Below, one piece after another: positions 1 to 7,086 of a DNA stretch of 42,754 nucleotides (its first letter is position 1; every line of letters starts with the position of its first letter). The DNA is from DASZHA01 sp035938265. Lineage in GTDB: Bacteria > Chloroflexota > Dormibacteria > DASZGP01. The position numbers and the translations under genes are program-made. The stretch covers positions 1-42,754 of the forward strand of contig DASZHA010000001.1 of assembly GCA_035938265.1 (NCBI GenBank), in the 5' to 3' direction. The notes beneath the pieces are model-generated. The model searched no databases. It was not told the DNA's origin and was given only the letters and a program-made list of their open reading frames with translations.

Positions 1-28
1 CGGAGCATACTTGTCCGCCGTGGGCGAG

Positions 29-1060
29 ATGAAGGTCGGGACCACCGTCGGCTACTGGACCGCCGGCCCGCCCGAGGGCGCCGCCGAGACCTTCCAGCTG
101 GCAGACGACCTCGGCTTCGACTCGGTCTGGACCGCCGAGGCGTACGGCAGCGACGCCTGGACGCCGCTGGCGTGGTGGGGTTCCCAGACCAAACGGGTCA
201 AACTCGGCACCGGCATCTCCCAGATGTCAGCCCGGCCGCCGACGACGCTGGCGATGGCGGCAATGACCCTCGATCACCTGACCGGCGGGCGCGTCATCGT
301 CGGAGTCGGCGCCAGCAATCCCCAGGTGGTGGAGGGCTGGTACGGCCAGCCGTTCCCGCGGCCCTTGGAGCGCACCCGCGAGTATGTCGACATCATGCGG
401 CGGGTGTTCCGTCGGGAGGTCTTGGAGTTCTCGGGAAACCACTACCAGCTGCCGTTTGAGGGCGGCACGGGGCTGGGCAAGCGGCTGAAGTCGACGCTGC
501 ACCCATATCGCGAGGACATCCCCGTATACCTCGGCGCCGAGGGCCCCAAGAACATCGCCCTGGCCGCCGAGATCGCCGACGGCTGGTTGACGCTGTTCTT
601 CTCTCCGCGGATGAATGATTTCTACGCCGAGGCCCTCGACAACGGCTTCGCCGTCCCCGGGGCCCGCCATACCAAGGAGACGTTCGAGGTCTACGGTGGC
701 CCGCTGGCGATCATCGTCCACGACAAGGTCGACGAGGCGGCCGATTTCATGCGGCCCATCCTGGCGCTGTACATCGGCGGCATGGGCGCCAAGGGCACGA
801 ACTTCCACAACGACGTCTTTGTCCGGCTGGGGTATGAGGCCGAGTGCCGCCAGATCCAGGACCTCTACCTGGCGGGCGATAAGCCCGCCGCCATCGCCGC
901 AGTGCCCACGCGGCTGGTCGAGGACGTGGCCATGGTGGGACCCCTCGACAAGATCAAGGAAGAGATCGCCGAGTGGAAGAAGACGGTGATCACCTCCTTC
1001 TCCCTGAACGTGCCCCAGCGCGAGTACCTCCCGCAGCTGGCGGAGTACGTCCGCTCCTAG
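29..1060 (+). CDS. LLM-class F420-dependent oxidoreductase (Rv3520c-like)
   Basis: Predicted luciferase-like monooxygenase-fold oxidoreductase, about 343 aa, of the type that uses reduced coenzyme F420 as hydride donor; the substrate is unknown. The N-terminus (MKVGTTVGYW) and the stretches GFDSVWTAEAYGSDAWTPLA, TLDHLTGGRVIVGVG and VVEGWYGQPF match the mycobacterial Rv3520c-type family as I recall it. I chose the ATG at 29 because family members begin at this point; in-frame TTG (11) and GTG (20) codons lie upstream, and the window edge hides the true upstream region. The TAG stop lies in a CTAG palindrome (1057-1060) that also gives the stop of the convergent permease. Family assignment is firm. 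F420 rather than FMN use is inferred from the family. Confidence 0.85.
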   Translation: MKVGTTVGYWTAGPPEGAAETFQLADDLGFDSVWTAEAYGSDAWTPLAWWGSQTKRVKLGTGISQMSARPPTTLAMAAMTLDHLTGGRVIVGVGASNPQVVEGWYGQPFPRPLERTREYVDIMRRVFRREVLEFSGNHYQLPFEGGTGLGKRLKSTLHPYREDIPVYLGAEGPKNIALAAEIADGWLTLFFSPRMNDFYAEALDNGFAVPGARHTKETFEVYGGPLAIIVHDKVDEAADFMRPILALYIGGMGAKGTNFHNDVFVRLGYEAECRQIQDLYLAGDKPAAIAAVPTRLVEDVAMVGPLDKIKEEIAEWKKTVITSFSLNVPQREYLPQLAEYVRS

Positions 1061-2274
1061 CCCCCGTGGCCTGAGTGGCCTGAGTGGTCGGCGTGCTCGG
1101 CGTGGTCGCCGCCCCCGTGCTCCGCCGCCATCTCCTCGGAGCTCATCTCCATCATCGCCAGCATCTCGCGTCCGCCGGTGCGCAGGAAGCGGTACCCCAG
1201 GACTACCGCCAGCACCAGGAAGGCCATGTTGAGGAAGAAGGTGTAGTCGAGGCTGGGCTGCGCCCGGAACGCCTGCACCGGTGAGAACTTGGGCACCTGC
1301 CCGGTGACCTGGAAGCCGAGCTCAACCAGGAGCCCGGCCAGCACCATCGCCCCGTAGGACACCACGAAGAGGTACGCCATCATCCGGCGGCCGTAGTACT
1401 TCCGGTAGATGTCGAGGATCGGCAGGATGATGAGGTCGCCGAAGACGAAGGCGATCACGCCGCCAAAGCTGATGCCGCCATTCCATAGGACCGCGGCCAG
1501 CGGGATGTTGCCCACCGAGCAGACGAAGCTGAGCATGGCCACCAGCGGACCGATGATCGGGCCCCAGATGTTGGCCAGGCCTGGCTGGTCGGCGAGGAAG
1601 AGCGAGCGCCAGAAGGTGTCTGGTACCCACGCCTCCAGTGCCCCCGCCACCAGGAACCCGATGAGAAGGTCGGTCCAGATGCTGACGATGTCCATCCAGA
1701 AGTAGTGCGCTACTGCGGTGAACGCTTGCGCTGAGAAGGCACGCCGGAGGAAGGGGCCCTCTTTGACCGACATGTCCATCTCGCCGTGGCCTTCCATCCT
1801 GCCGTGTCGCCCCATCTCGGCCTGGCGCCGCGCCTCTTCGACCAGCCGCGGCCTGAGCGTCAAGCGGAAGAGGACCCAGAGGATCAGCACCATGATCAGC
1901 CCGCCCACGATCTCGCCCGCCACGAACCGCCAGCCCAGCAGTATGAGCAGGACCAGGCCCAGCTCGAAGACGAGGTTGGTCGAGGCGAACTCGAAGATGA
2001 TGGCGTTGGTGAAGTGCGCCCCCTTGCGAAACAGGGCTCGGGCCACAGCCACCGCGGCATACGAGCACGAGGACGAGATCGCGCCAAGGGCCGTGGCCAC
2101 CCCGGCTTCGCGGAGCGAGTTGGTGCCCAGCACGCGGGCGACGCGCTCCCTGGGCACCAGGGCCTGGACGATGGCGCTGATCAGGAAGCCGAGCGCCAGC
2201 GGCCAGAACACCTCCCAGAACATGTTGAAGCTGGCCTGGAGGGCGCGAAGTATCGCGTCGATGAGGAAGGCCAC
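1057..2274 (-). CDS. Permease (DUF318/ArsP-like) with His/Met-rich loop and tail
   Basis: Polytopic membrane permease of 405 aa with about 8-10 hydrophobic segments. Two similar halves each carry a conserved Cys: SSSCSYAAVAVA (Cys70) and FVCSVGNIPLA (Cys252). This is the pattern of the predicted permease family that includes the arsenical exporter ArsP. A cytoplasmic loop (about residues 150-172) is rich in Met, His and Glu, and the last ~20 residues contain many His, suggesting metal sensing or binding. The start is GTG at 2274; no Shine-Dalgarno is visible. It is divergent from the MFS gene and convergent with the oxidoreductase, sharing the CTAG stop. The substrate is unknown; a soft metal or metalloid is plausible. 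Confidence 0.8.
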   Translation of the reverse strand: MAFLIDAILRALQASFNMFWEVFWPLALGFLISAIVQALVPRERVARVLGTNSLREAGVATALGAISSSCSYAAVAVARALFRKGAHFTNAIIFEFASTNLVFELGLVLLILLGWRFVAGEIVGGLIMVLILWVLFRLTLRPRLVEEARRQAEMGRHGRMEGHGEMDMSVKEGPFLRRAFSAQAFTAVAHYFWMDIVSIWTDLLIGFLVAGALEAWVPDTFWRSLFLADQPGLANIWGPIIGPLVAMLSFVCSVGNIPLAAVLWNGGISFGGVIAFVFGDLIILPILDIYRKYYGRRMMAYLFVVSYGAMVLAGLLVELGFQVTGQVPKFSPVQAFRAQPSLDYTFFLNMAFLVLAVVLGYRFLRTGGREMLAMMEMSSEEMAAEHGGGDHAEHADHSGHSGHGG

Positions 2275-2283
2275 CGTTGGTCG

Positions 2284-2289
2284 AGAATA
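2284..2289. promoter_or_regulatory. Shared -10 hexamer of the divergent permease/MFS promoter
   Basis: Only 20 bases separate the permease GTG (2274) from the MFS ATG (2295). The only AT-rich element between them is AGAATA, which reads TATTCT on the minus strand. It lies 9 bases before the permease start and 5 bases before the MFS start. This is consistent with one symmetrical -10 serving two leaderless transcripts. Inferred from sequence only. Confidence 0.4.
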
Positions 2290-2294
2290 CCGAC

Positions 2295-3494
2295 ATGGCT
2301 GATCGGCGGGGCTGGCTCGTGGTCGTGGCGTACGCCGCCGTCGCCGGCGCGACGCAGATGCTGTGGCTAACCTTCGCGCCGATCACAACCGGCAGTGCGG
2401 CGCACTACCAGGTGTCGGTCGACGCCATCGGCTGGCTGGCCCAGGTCTTCCCGCTCGTCTACGTGGTCCTCGCCATCCCCGCGGGGGTGCTGCTGGACCG
2501 CTGGTTCCGGCCGGTGCTGGCCGCCGGCGCTCTCCTCGCCGCCGCTGGTGGCGCCGCCCGGCTGATCGGCGACTCCTTCACCTGGGCGCTGCTGGGCCAG
2601 GTCCTAGTCGCCGTGGCGCAGCCGCTGGTGCTCAACGCCGTGACCAAGCTGGCCAGTGAGTACCTGCCCGAGGCGTCGCGCCCGGCCGGCATCGCTGCCG
2701 GTTCCGCCGGGATTTTCGTGGGCATGCTGGTGGCGCTGCTGATGGGCCCGCTGATGTCCGGCAGCTTCACGGGTCTGCTCCTCGCCCAGGCGGCCGCGGC
2801 GGTGGTGGCGGCGGCGGCGCTGGTGGCGCTGCTGCGACGGCCCGGACCAGCCGCGGCGGTGGTCGAGAACCTCGGCCTCTCGGCGATCCGAAAGGTTCTC
2901 GGTGACCCCTTCATCCGGGTGCTGGCGGCGCTGGTGTTCGTCGGCTTTGGCGCCTTCATCGGCCTGATCACCTGGCTCCAGGCGCTGCTGGCCCCGGCTG
3001 GCGTGTCCGACGTGGCCGCCGGCGGGCTGCTGATCGCGATGGTGGTGGCGGGTGTGATCGGCTCCGCCATCCTGCCTGCCCTGGTTGCCAGGCGCGGATG
3101 GGAGCGGCTGATGATCGGGGCGTCGGTGGTGGTGGCAGGGGTGGGGTGCGTGGTGCTTGGCTTTGTTCCCCTGGTTGCGGTTGACGCAATCGTCCTGGTC
3201 CTCATCGGCGCGCTGCTGCTGGCCGACCTGCCCGTGGTGTTGGAGCTGACGGAGCGCCAGGCCGGTGCCGCCGGCGGCAGTGCGGCGGCGCTGATGTGGC
3301 TGTCCGGCAACCTCGGTGGGCTGGTGGTTGCGCTGGCGGTGCAGGCGCTGATCGGGCGGCCCCTGCTGGCGTTCCTGGCGATGGCGGCGATCACCGCCCT
3401 GGGGCTGCCGCTGGTGCTCTTCGCCTACCCTTCGGGCTGGGCCCTGGTCTCGTCGCAGGGCCGGACAACGGTGGTACCACCCAGGGCGACGTGA
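2295..3494 (+). CDS. MFS transporter
   Basis: Major facilitator superfamily transporter of about 399 aa with roughly 12 hydrophobic helices. An early motif (PAGVLLDRWF) resembles the family loop 2-3 signature G-x-x-x-D-R. I prefer the ATG at 2295. An in-frame TTG at 2277 exists, but the putative -10 hexamer (2284-2289) would then lie inside the coding region. The 3' 70 bases overlap the antisense end of the YCII gene. The N-terminal WLTFAPITT region is reminiscent of CynX/NNP-type MFS proteins, but the substrate cannot be named. Confidence 0.85.
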   Translation: MADRRGWLVVVAYAAVAGATQMLWLTFAPITTGSAAHYQVSVDAIGWLAQVFPLVYVVLAIPAGVLLDRWFRPVLAAGALLAAAGGAARLIGDSFTWALLGQVLVAVAQPLVLNAVTKLASEYLPEASRPAGIAAGSAGIFVGMLVALLMGPLMSGSFTGLLLAQAAAAVVAAAALVALLRRPGPAAAVVENLGLSAIRKVLGDPFIRVLAALVFVGFGAFIGLITWLQALLAPAGVSDVAAGGLLIAMVVAGVIGSAILPALVARRGWERLMIGASVVVAGVGCVVLGFVPLVAVDAIVLVLIGALLLADLPVVLELTERQAGAAGGSAAALMWLSGNLGGLVVALAVQALIGRPLLAFLAMAAITALGLPLVLFAYPSGWALVSSQGRTTVVPPRAT

Positions 3495-3766
3495 GGTGCC
3501 CCGCGGGCGATCTCGATCGCCTCGTCCACCGTGGCGGCCTCGATGATCTGGTAGCCGCCGATGTCGACAGGCTTCAGCTCCAGGTCGCCGACACCGTCTC
3601 GCGTGACGACCTTTCCGGAGGATTGCAGCGGCAGCCCTGATACCAGCTTGCCGCCCTGGGCCAGGGATCCCATGTACTCGCCCCATCTGGCGTTGTAGGC
3701 GACGGTCTGGTCGTCAGTCGCGTCGGGCTGGCCTGCGAGGCCCATGAACAGCATCAGGAACTTCAC
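3425..3766 (-). CDS. YCII-related (DGPF) domain protein
   Basis: Small soluble protein, about 113 aa, of the YCII-related dimeric alpha/beta-barrel superfamily, often called the DGPF domain and frequently paired with ECF sigma factors elsewhere. Visible features: VKFLMLFMG at the N-terminus, the Trp-Tyr region ARWGEYMGSL, and a C-terminal YQIIEAATVDEAIEIA strand-helix. I set the start at GTG 3766, not the ATG at 3898, because a strong Shine-Dalgarno (GAGGAGGAAACGATC) sits directly upstream and the extra 44 residues are low-complexity. Its last 70 bases are antisense to the 3' end of the MFS gene. The function is not defined. Confidence 0.8.
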   Translation of the reverse strand: MKFLMLFMGLAGQPDATDDQTVAYNARWGEYMGSLAQGGKLVSGLPLQSSGKVVTRDGVGDLELKPVDIGGYQIIEAATVDEAIEIARGAPHVALGGTTVVRPCDETRAQPEG

Positions 3767-3800
3767 GATCGTTTCCTCCTCAAGTCGTGTCGCCTGTTTC

Positions 3801-4430
3801 TCAGGCGCGCTCCAGGGCCAGCCGGGCGGCGAAGCCGACGAGGACCACACCGGAAACGCGTTCCATCCAAGCACGGACGCGGGGCGTGGCCAGGGCATCG
3901 CGAACCTTGGTCACGATGAAGCCATATACCGCCAGCCACAGGATGCCGATGGCGCTAAAGATGACGCCCAGCAGGAACAGACGCGCCAGCACCGGCTGCC
4001 CCGGCTCCACGAATTGGGGCAGCAGCGTCACGAAGAAGAATCCCAGCTTGGGATTGAGCATCGCCGACAGGTAGCCGGTGCGGTAGATGTGCGATGCCGG
4101 CGCCGCCGATCGCGGCTTGAGGAATGACTCGTGCTTCTGCCAGCTGGCGATTATCGAGCGGATGCCGAGGTAGGCGAGGTAGGCGGCGCCCGCCAGCTTG
4201 ACCACGGTGAACGCGATGGCCGAGGCGGCCAGCACCGCGGCCACGCCCAGGGCGGCGGCCAGCACCCAGCAGACCAGGGCGGTGCCGATGCCCAGCGACG
4301 TCAGTACCACGCCACGGCGGCCGTAGGCGATCCCGTTGCGCGTGACAGTCGCCATGTCCGGCCCGGGGGTCATCGCCAGGATGAGGGCGACGCCACAGAA
4401 GGCCAGTAGCGTACTGTCGAATATCGCCAT
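3801..4430 (-). CDS. LysE/RhtB family amino-acid exporter
   Basis: Inner-membrane exporter of 209 aa, the standard length for LysE/RhtB proteins. The diagnostic TPGPDMATVTRNGIAYG motif is at residues ~21-37, and hydrophobic helices make up most of the sequence. Family members export amino acids such as threonine, homoserine or leucine; the specific substrate cannot be read from sequence. No Shine-Dalgarno is seen at the ATG (4430), but a TATGCT hexamer on the minus strand (4437-4442) lies 6 bases upstream, consistent with a leaderless transcript. The YCII gene follows 34 bases downstream on the same strand. Confidence 0.88.
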   Translation of the reverse strand: MAIFDSTLLAFCGVALILAMTPGPDMATVTRNGIAYGRRGVVLTSLGIGTALVCWVLAAALGVAAVLAASAIAFTVVKLAGAAYLAYLGIRSIIASWQKHESFLKPRSAAPASHIYRTGYLSAMLNPKLGFFFVTLLPQFVEPGQPVLARLFLLGVIFSAIGILWLAVYGFIVTKVRDALATPRVRAWMERVSGVVLVGFAARLALERA

Positions 4431-4436
4431 CGACTG

Positions 4437-4442
4437 AGCATA
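4437..4442 (-). promoter_or_regulatory. Putative -10 hexamer of the LysE gene
   Basis: Minus-strand TATGCT, with 6 bases between it and the ATG at 4430. It follows the start-proximal hexamer pattern seen at other genes in the window. Confidence 0.35.
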
Positions 4443-4477
4443 GCGGCCGCCCTGAGGAGGATGAACAGGAGGGGGAT

Positions 4478-4636
4478 ATGAGCGTCAGTCCGTTATCCAA
4501 GAAGCTCCTGGTCAAGCCGGGAAGCGCACCCGCCCGGCCGCCCGGCGTGGCCGCAAGAGCGGCGGCTAGGAGCCACCGGGGCGGTCGCCCTCAGCTCGAA
4601 CTCATGGGCGGGCCCGGCACGGGCCCGTCCATATAA
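4478..4636 (+). CDS. Small ORF, possibly a truncated DUF3052-like remnant
   Basis: A 52-codon ORF preceded by two purine-rich Shine-Dalgarno-like stretches (GAGGAGG at ~4454-4460 and AGGAGGGGG at ~4467-4475). It begins MSVSPLSKKLLVKPG, which resembles the N-terminus I recall for DUF3052-type proteins (KKLL-KPG). After this the sequence turns into Ala/Arg/Pro/Gly-rich residues with no recognisable domain. A 6-codon upstream ORF (ATG at 4461) ends in TGA overlapping this ATG. It may be a decayed gene, a leader peptide or chance. It lies just before ccsA. Confidence 0.25.
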   Translation: MSVSPLSKKLLVKPGSAPARPPGVAARAAARSHRGGRPQLELMGGPGTGPSI

Positions 4637-4637
4637 T
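4632..4637 (+). promoter_or_regulatory. -10 element of ccsA
   Basis: A perfect TATAAT in otherwise GC-rich sequence, 11 bases before the ccsA ATG (4649). No convincing -35 is visible at the usual spacing. It predicts a leaderless or nearly leaderless transcript. Confidence 0.55.
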
Positions 4638-4648
4638 CTCGGGGGCTC

Positions 4649-5557
4649 ATGGAAAGCACTTCGCTGACGCTGTTCGGGGTGGCCATCGGGGCCTATTTCG
4701 TCTCGCTGCCGCTGTACTTCATCGCCGCTGGGTGGGGGCGCCGGTGGTTGGCCCACGTGGCCATGGCGGTGACCGGCATCGGCCTGGCGGCGCACCTCGG
4801 CTCCTACGCGTTTCGCTGGGCCGCAGCCGGGCACTACCCGCTCTCCAACATGTACGAGTACTCCTCGCAGATGGCGCTGATAATGGTCGCCTTCTTCCTG
4901 GCCACCGCCTACTTCTGGCGGACTCAGTACATCGGCGGCCTGGTGATGATGGGGGCGATCGCCATCATGGCCGTTGGCCGCACCCTCTACACGGGGCCAT
5001 CGGGGCTGATCCCGGCGCTCAACTCATACTGGCTCAAGATCCACGTTACCGCGATGGTCACCAGCTCGGCCCTCCTCAGCTTCACCTTCTTCTTCAGCTT
5101 CGCGGCCCTGCTCAAAGCCTGGGCCATCGGCGGCCGGAGGCTGGTGCTGCAGTCCGGCCCGCGCTACGCCCTGGCCAAGGCCGGGCCAGGCGCCGCCACC
5201 GCCGCCACCGGGCCGCGCTGGCTGCAGATGGCCACCACCTGGCTGCCCGACCCGGAGACCCTCGACAAGCTGGCCTTCCGCATGGTCCTCATCGGTTTCC
5301 CGCTGTGGACCTTCGGCGTGATGATGGGCGCAGTTTGGGGCGAGCACGCCTGGGGCCGCTGGTGGGGCAACGACCCCAAGGAGATCATGGCCGCGGTCAC
5401 CTGGATCGTGTATGCGATCTACTTCCATGCCCGGGCCATCGGCGGGATGCGTGGCTATCGCACCACAGCCATCGCCGGACTTGGCTTCATCTCGGTGCTG
5501 GCCACCTTCTACTTCGTCAACCTCTGGATCGTCGGCCTCCACAGTTACGCCCGATAG
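4649..5557 (+). CDS. ccsA: Cytochrome c biogenesis protein CcsA (ResC/CcsB type)
   Basis: Integral membrane protein, 302 aa, of the System II cytochrome c maturation pathway, which handles haem for attachment to apocytochromes outside the membrane. The family's Trp-rich haem-binding motif is present as WGRWWGNDPKE (about residues 229-239). Conserved His residues occur before it (SYWLKIHVTAM) and after it (IYFHARAIGG). About eight hydrophobic helices are visible. The TlpA-type thiol-disulfide protein follows immediately, matching the usual pairing of haem handling with reduction of apocytochrome cysteines. No ResB/Ccs1 partner is in the window. Confidence 0.92.
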   Translation: MESTSLTLFGVAIGAYFVSLPLYFIAAGWGRRWLAHVAMAVTGIGLAAHLGSYAFRWAAAGHYPLSNMYEYSSQMALIMVAFFLATAYFWRTQYIGGLVMMGAIAIMAVGRTLYTGPSGLIPALNSYWLKIHVTAMVTSSALLSFTFFFSFAALLKAWAIGGRRLVLQSGPRYALAKAGPGAATAATGPRWLQMATTWLPDPETLDKLAFRMVLIGFPLWTFGVMMGAVWGEHAWGRWWGNDPKEIMAAVTWIVYAIYFHARAIGGMRGYRTTAIAGLGFISVLATFYFVNLWIVGLHSYAR

Positions 5558-6089
5558 GCTTCCGCCGCGCACGATAAGCCGGCTCCTCCTCTTCATCGCG
5601 CTCGCCATCGTCGCCACCGGCTGCTCGCTGCAGCACCCGATCCAGCAGCAGAACCAGTCACTCGCAACCGTCGGCCAAGCGGCGCCGGATTTCAGCGGCA
5701 CCGACCTCGATGGCAAGCCGATCAGCCTGTCGCAGTTCAAAGGCAAGCCCGTGGTCCTGAACTTCTGGGCGAGCTGGTGCGGCCCCTGCCGGGCAGAGCA
5801 GCCGGCCCTCCTCAACATCGTTCGCGACTACCAGCCCCGGGGCGTCCAGGTCGTCGGTATCACCGTCCGCGACAACCTCGACCAGGCGCGGATCTATCGC
5901 GACGAGTTCAAGGTGCCCTACCCAAGCCTCTTCGACCAGGCGGCGCGGCTGGCCTACGCCTACGAGGTCGACGCCCCGCCCAGCTCGGTGTTCATCGACA
6001 GGAACGGGATCGTGCAGTTCAAGGTGCCGGGCCAGGTCAGCGAGGATTCGTTTCGCCGAATCATCGACGATAAGCTGTTGTCGCGTTGA
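5481..6089 (+). CDS. TlpA/ResA-like thioredoxin-fold lipoprotein
   Basis: Membrane-anchored redoxin. The active site is WASWCGPC, preceded by the TlpA-type APDFSGTDLDGKPISLSQF. A lipoprotein signal is clear: SRLLLFIALAIVATGC, with the Cys as the lipidation site. It likely reduces apocytochrome c cysteines alongside the upstream ccsA. The start is problematic. The nearest canonical in-frame start is TTG 5481, which lies inside ccsA and puts about 34 residues before the hydrophobic core. A standard signal peptide would begin at ACG 5571 or ATA 5574, neither a normal start. The coordinates given use TTG 5481. The product is certain; the start is not. Confidence 0.85.
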   Translation: MASSRCWPPSTSSTSGSSASTVTPDRLPPRTISRLLLFIALAIVATGCSLQHPIQQQNQSLATVGQAAPDFSGTDLDGKPISLSQFKGKPVVLNFWASWCGPCRAEQPALLNIVRDYQPRGVQVVGITVRDNLDQARIYRDEFKVPYPSLFDQAARLAYAYEVDAPPSSVFIDRNGIVQFKVPGQVSEDSFRRIIDDKLLSR

Positions 6090-6367
6090 TGCTGACCGCC
6101 TTCATGCTGATCACATGTGACCGCGAGCACCTGCCTGACGTGGGGCCGGCGCTGGCGGCGATCGATGGCATCGCCGAGGTCTACACCACCACCGGACGCT
6201 TCGACTACATCGCAGTGGCGCGGGTCCACGACATGGAGGCCCTATCTGAGCTGGTCACCGATCGGATGCGCCGGGTGGCGGGAATCACCCGCACCGACAC
6301 CCACGTCGCGATGCGCGAATACAGCGCCAAGGACATCGAGGCCGCCTTCCAGGCCGGCTCCGAGTAG
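6089..6367 (+). CDS. Stand-alone Lrp/AsnC ligand-binding (RAM) domain protein
   Basis: A 92-aa protein consisting only of the Lrp/AsnC effector-binding alpha/beta domain. Visible features are FMLITCDREHLPDVGPALAA, a GRFDYIAVARV strand and a TDTHVAMREY strand. There is no N-terminal helix-turn-helix, so it is not a DNA-binding regulator by itself; family members form oligomers that bind small molecules. The ATG at 6089 overlaps the TlpA TGA stop by one base, indicating translational coupling. A TTG at 6086 is the only alternative. Confidence 0.8.
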   Translation: MLTAFMLITCDREHLPDVGPALAAIDGIAEVYTTTGRFDYIAVARVHDMEALSELVTDRMRRVAGITRTDTHVAMREYSAKDIEAAFQAGSE

Positions 6368-6391
6368 GAGTGGCGGGCCGCTGGCCTGTAG

Positions 6392-6397
6392 TAGAAT
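6392..6397 (+). promoter_or_regulatory. Putative -10 element of the bS22 gene
   Basis: TAGAAT about 62 bases before the TTG start of the small basic protein gene. It would give a leader of roughly 55 bases, and that leader contains a good Shine-Dalgarno (AAGGAG, 6445-6450). Confidence 0.4.
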
Positions 6398-6459
6398 CCC
6401 GGGTCGCGTCCGAGATGGGCGCGAACTTTTGTTTTTAGGCCATCAAGGAGTAATCCCAC

Positions 6460-6555
6460 TTGGGTTCAGTCATCAAGAAGCGGCGCAAGAAGATGCGCAA
6501 GCACAAGCACAAGAAGATGCTGAAGAAGACCAAGTGGGCCCGCCGCGCCAAGTAG
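6460..6555 (+). CDS. bS22-like small ribosomal protein (AURKAIP1/COX24 domain)
   Basis: A 31-codon ORF starting at TTG 6460, nine bases after a Shine-Dalgarno AAGGAG (6445-6450). The product begins MGSVIKKRRKKMRKHKHKK and continues strongly basic to the C-terminal WARRAK. The MGSVIKKRRKxM N-terminus is essentially that of the mycobacterial 30S protein bS22, a ~33-residue peptide of the AURKAIP1/COX24 family located near the decoding centre. It has its own putative promoter (6392) and is followed by the cyclic-nucleotide-binding gene. Easily missed because of its length and TTG start. Confidence 0.88.
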   Translation: MGSVIKKRRKKMRKHKHKKMLKKTKWARRAK

Positions 6556-6633
6556 CGACGCATTCCTGAGCGTTAGCTCCTCCTGATCGTGCCGGCGAGC
6601 GGAGATTCGCCACAGTAGTCCAGGGAACCGGCG

Positions 6634-6639
6634 TAGAAT
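6634..6639 (+). promoter_or_regulatory. Putative -10 overlapping the start of the cNMP-binding gene
   Basis: TAGAAT overlaps the first ATG (6638). If it is a real -10, the transcript would begin near the in-frame GTG at 6647, implying a leaderless message starting at that GTG (7 bases downstream). Confidence 0.35.
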
Positions 6640-7042
6640 GCCGTCCGTGCAGGGTCTGGAGCAGTGTGGCCTCTTCGCCAACCTCTCCGAGAAGGAGCTG
6701 AGGGCGGCGGAGGACGAGTTCAAGCGAGTTACCCACCCTGCCGGCACGGAGATCATGGCTCCGGGGCAGAAGGGGGTCGGGTTCCTGGTGATCCTCGACG
6801 GCGAGGCCGAGGTGTCGACCGCGGACGGGCGCAAGATCGACCTCAAGGCGGGCGACTTCTTCGGTGAGATGGCTTTGCTCGACAACGAGGGCCGCAGCGC
6901 CAACGTCATTGCCACGAGCGACCTGACCGTCGCGGCGCTGCCCGAGTGGTCATTCAAGACGTTCCTGGTCGCCCATCCCGAGGTGATGTACACCCTGCTG
7001 GAGACCGTCAGCCGCCGTCTGCGCCGCGCCCAGCTGGCATAA
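6638..7042 (+). CDS. Cyclic nucleotide-binding (CRP/cAP-ED fold) domain protein
   Basis: A 134-aa protein made of one cNMP-binding jelly-roll domain. The phosphate-binding cassette is visible as FFGEMALLDNEGRSANVIA, including the Glu and Arg that contact cyclic nucleotide in family members. There is no C-terminal helix-turn-helix, so it is probably a signalling or scaffolding module rather than a CRP-type transcription factor. The start may be ATG 6638 or the in-frame GTG 6647; a TAGAAT overlaps the ATG, which favours the GTG for a leaderless message. The partner is unknown. Confidence 0.85.
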   Translation: MPSVQGLEQCGLFANLSEKELRAAEDEFKRVTHPAGTEIMAPGQKGVGFLVILDGEAEVSTADGRKIDLKAGDFFGEMALLDNEGRSANVIATSDLTVAALPEWSFKTFLVAHPEVMYTLLETVSRRLRRAQLA

Positions 7043-7066
7043 ACCGTCTGGTGGACGGGTTTTGAC

Positions 7067-7072
7067 TAGAAT
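7067..7072 (+). promoter_or_regulatory. Putative -10 element of the thiolase gene
   Basis: TAGAAT immediately followed by an imperfect palindrome (7073-7086). A start-proximal Shine-Dalgarno (GAGGGAGG, 7107-7114) indicates a leadered message of about 45 bases. Confidence 0.45.
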
Positions 7073-7086
7073 TGACGGACCAGTCA
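7073..7086. promoter_or_regulatory. Possible TetR-type operator at the thiolase transcription start
   Basis: TGACGGACCAGTCA is an imperfect inverted repeat (10 of 14 positions symmetric, TGAC...GTCA). It sits just after the -10, where a repressor would block initiation. TGAC-n6-GTCA resembles operators of TetR-family regulators of fatty-acid catabolism. No regulator gene is present in the window. Confidence 0.3.

Noticed and set aside
3767..3898. N-terminal extension of the YCII protein
   Set aside because: Low-complexity Trp/Pro/Ser sequence, while a strong ribosome-binding site precedes GTG 3766.
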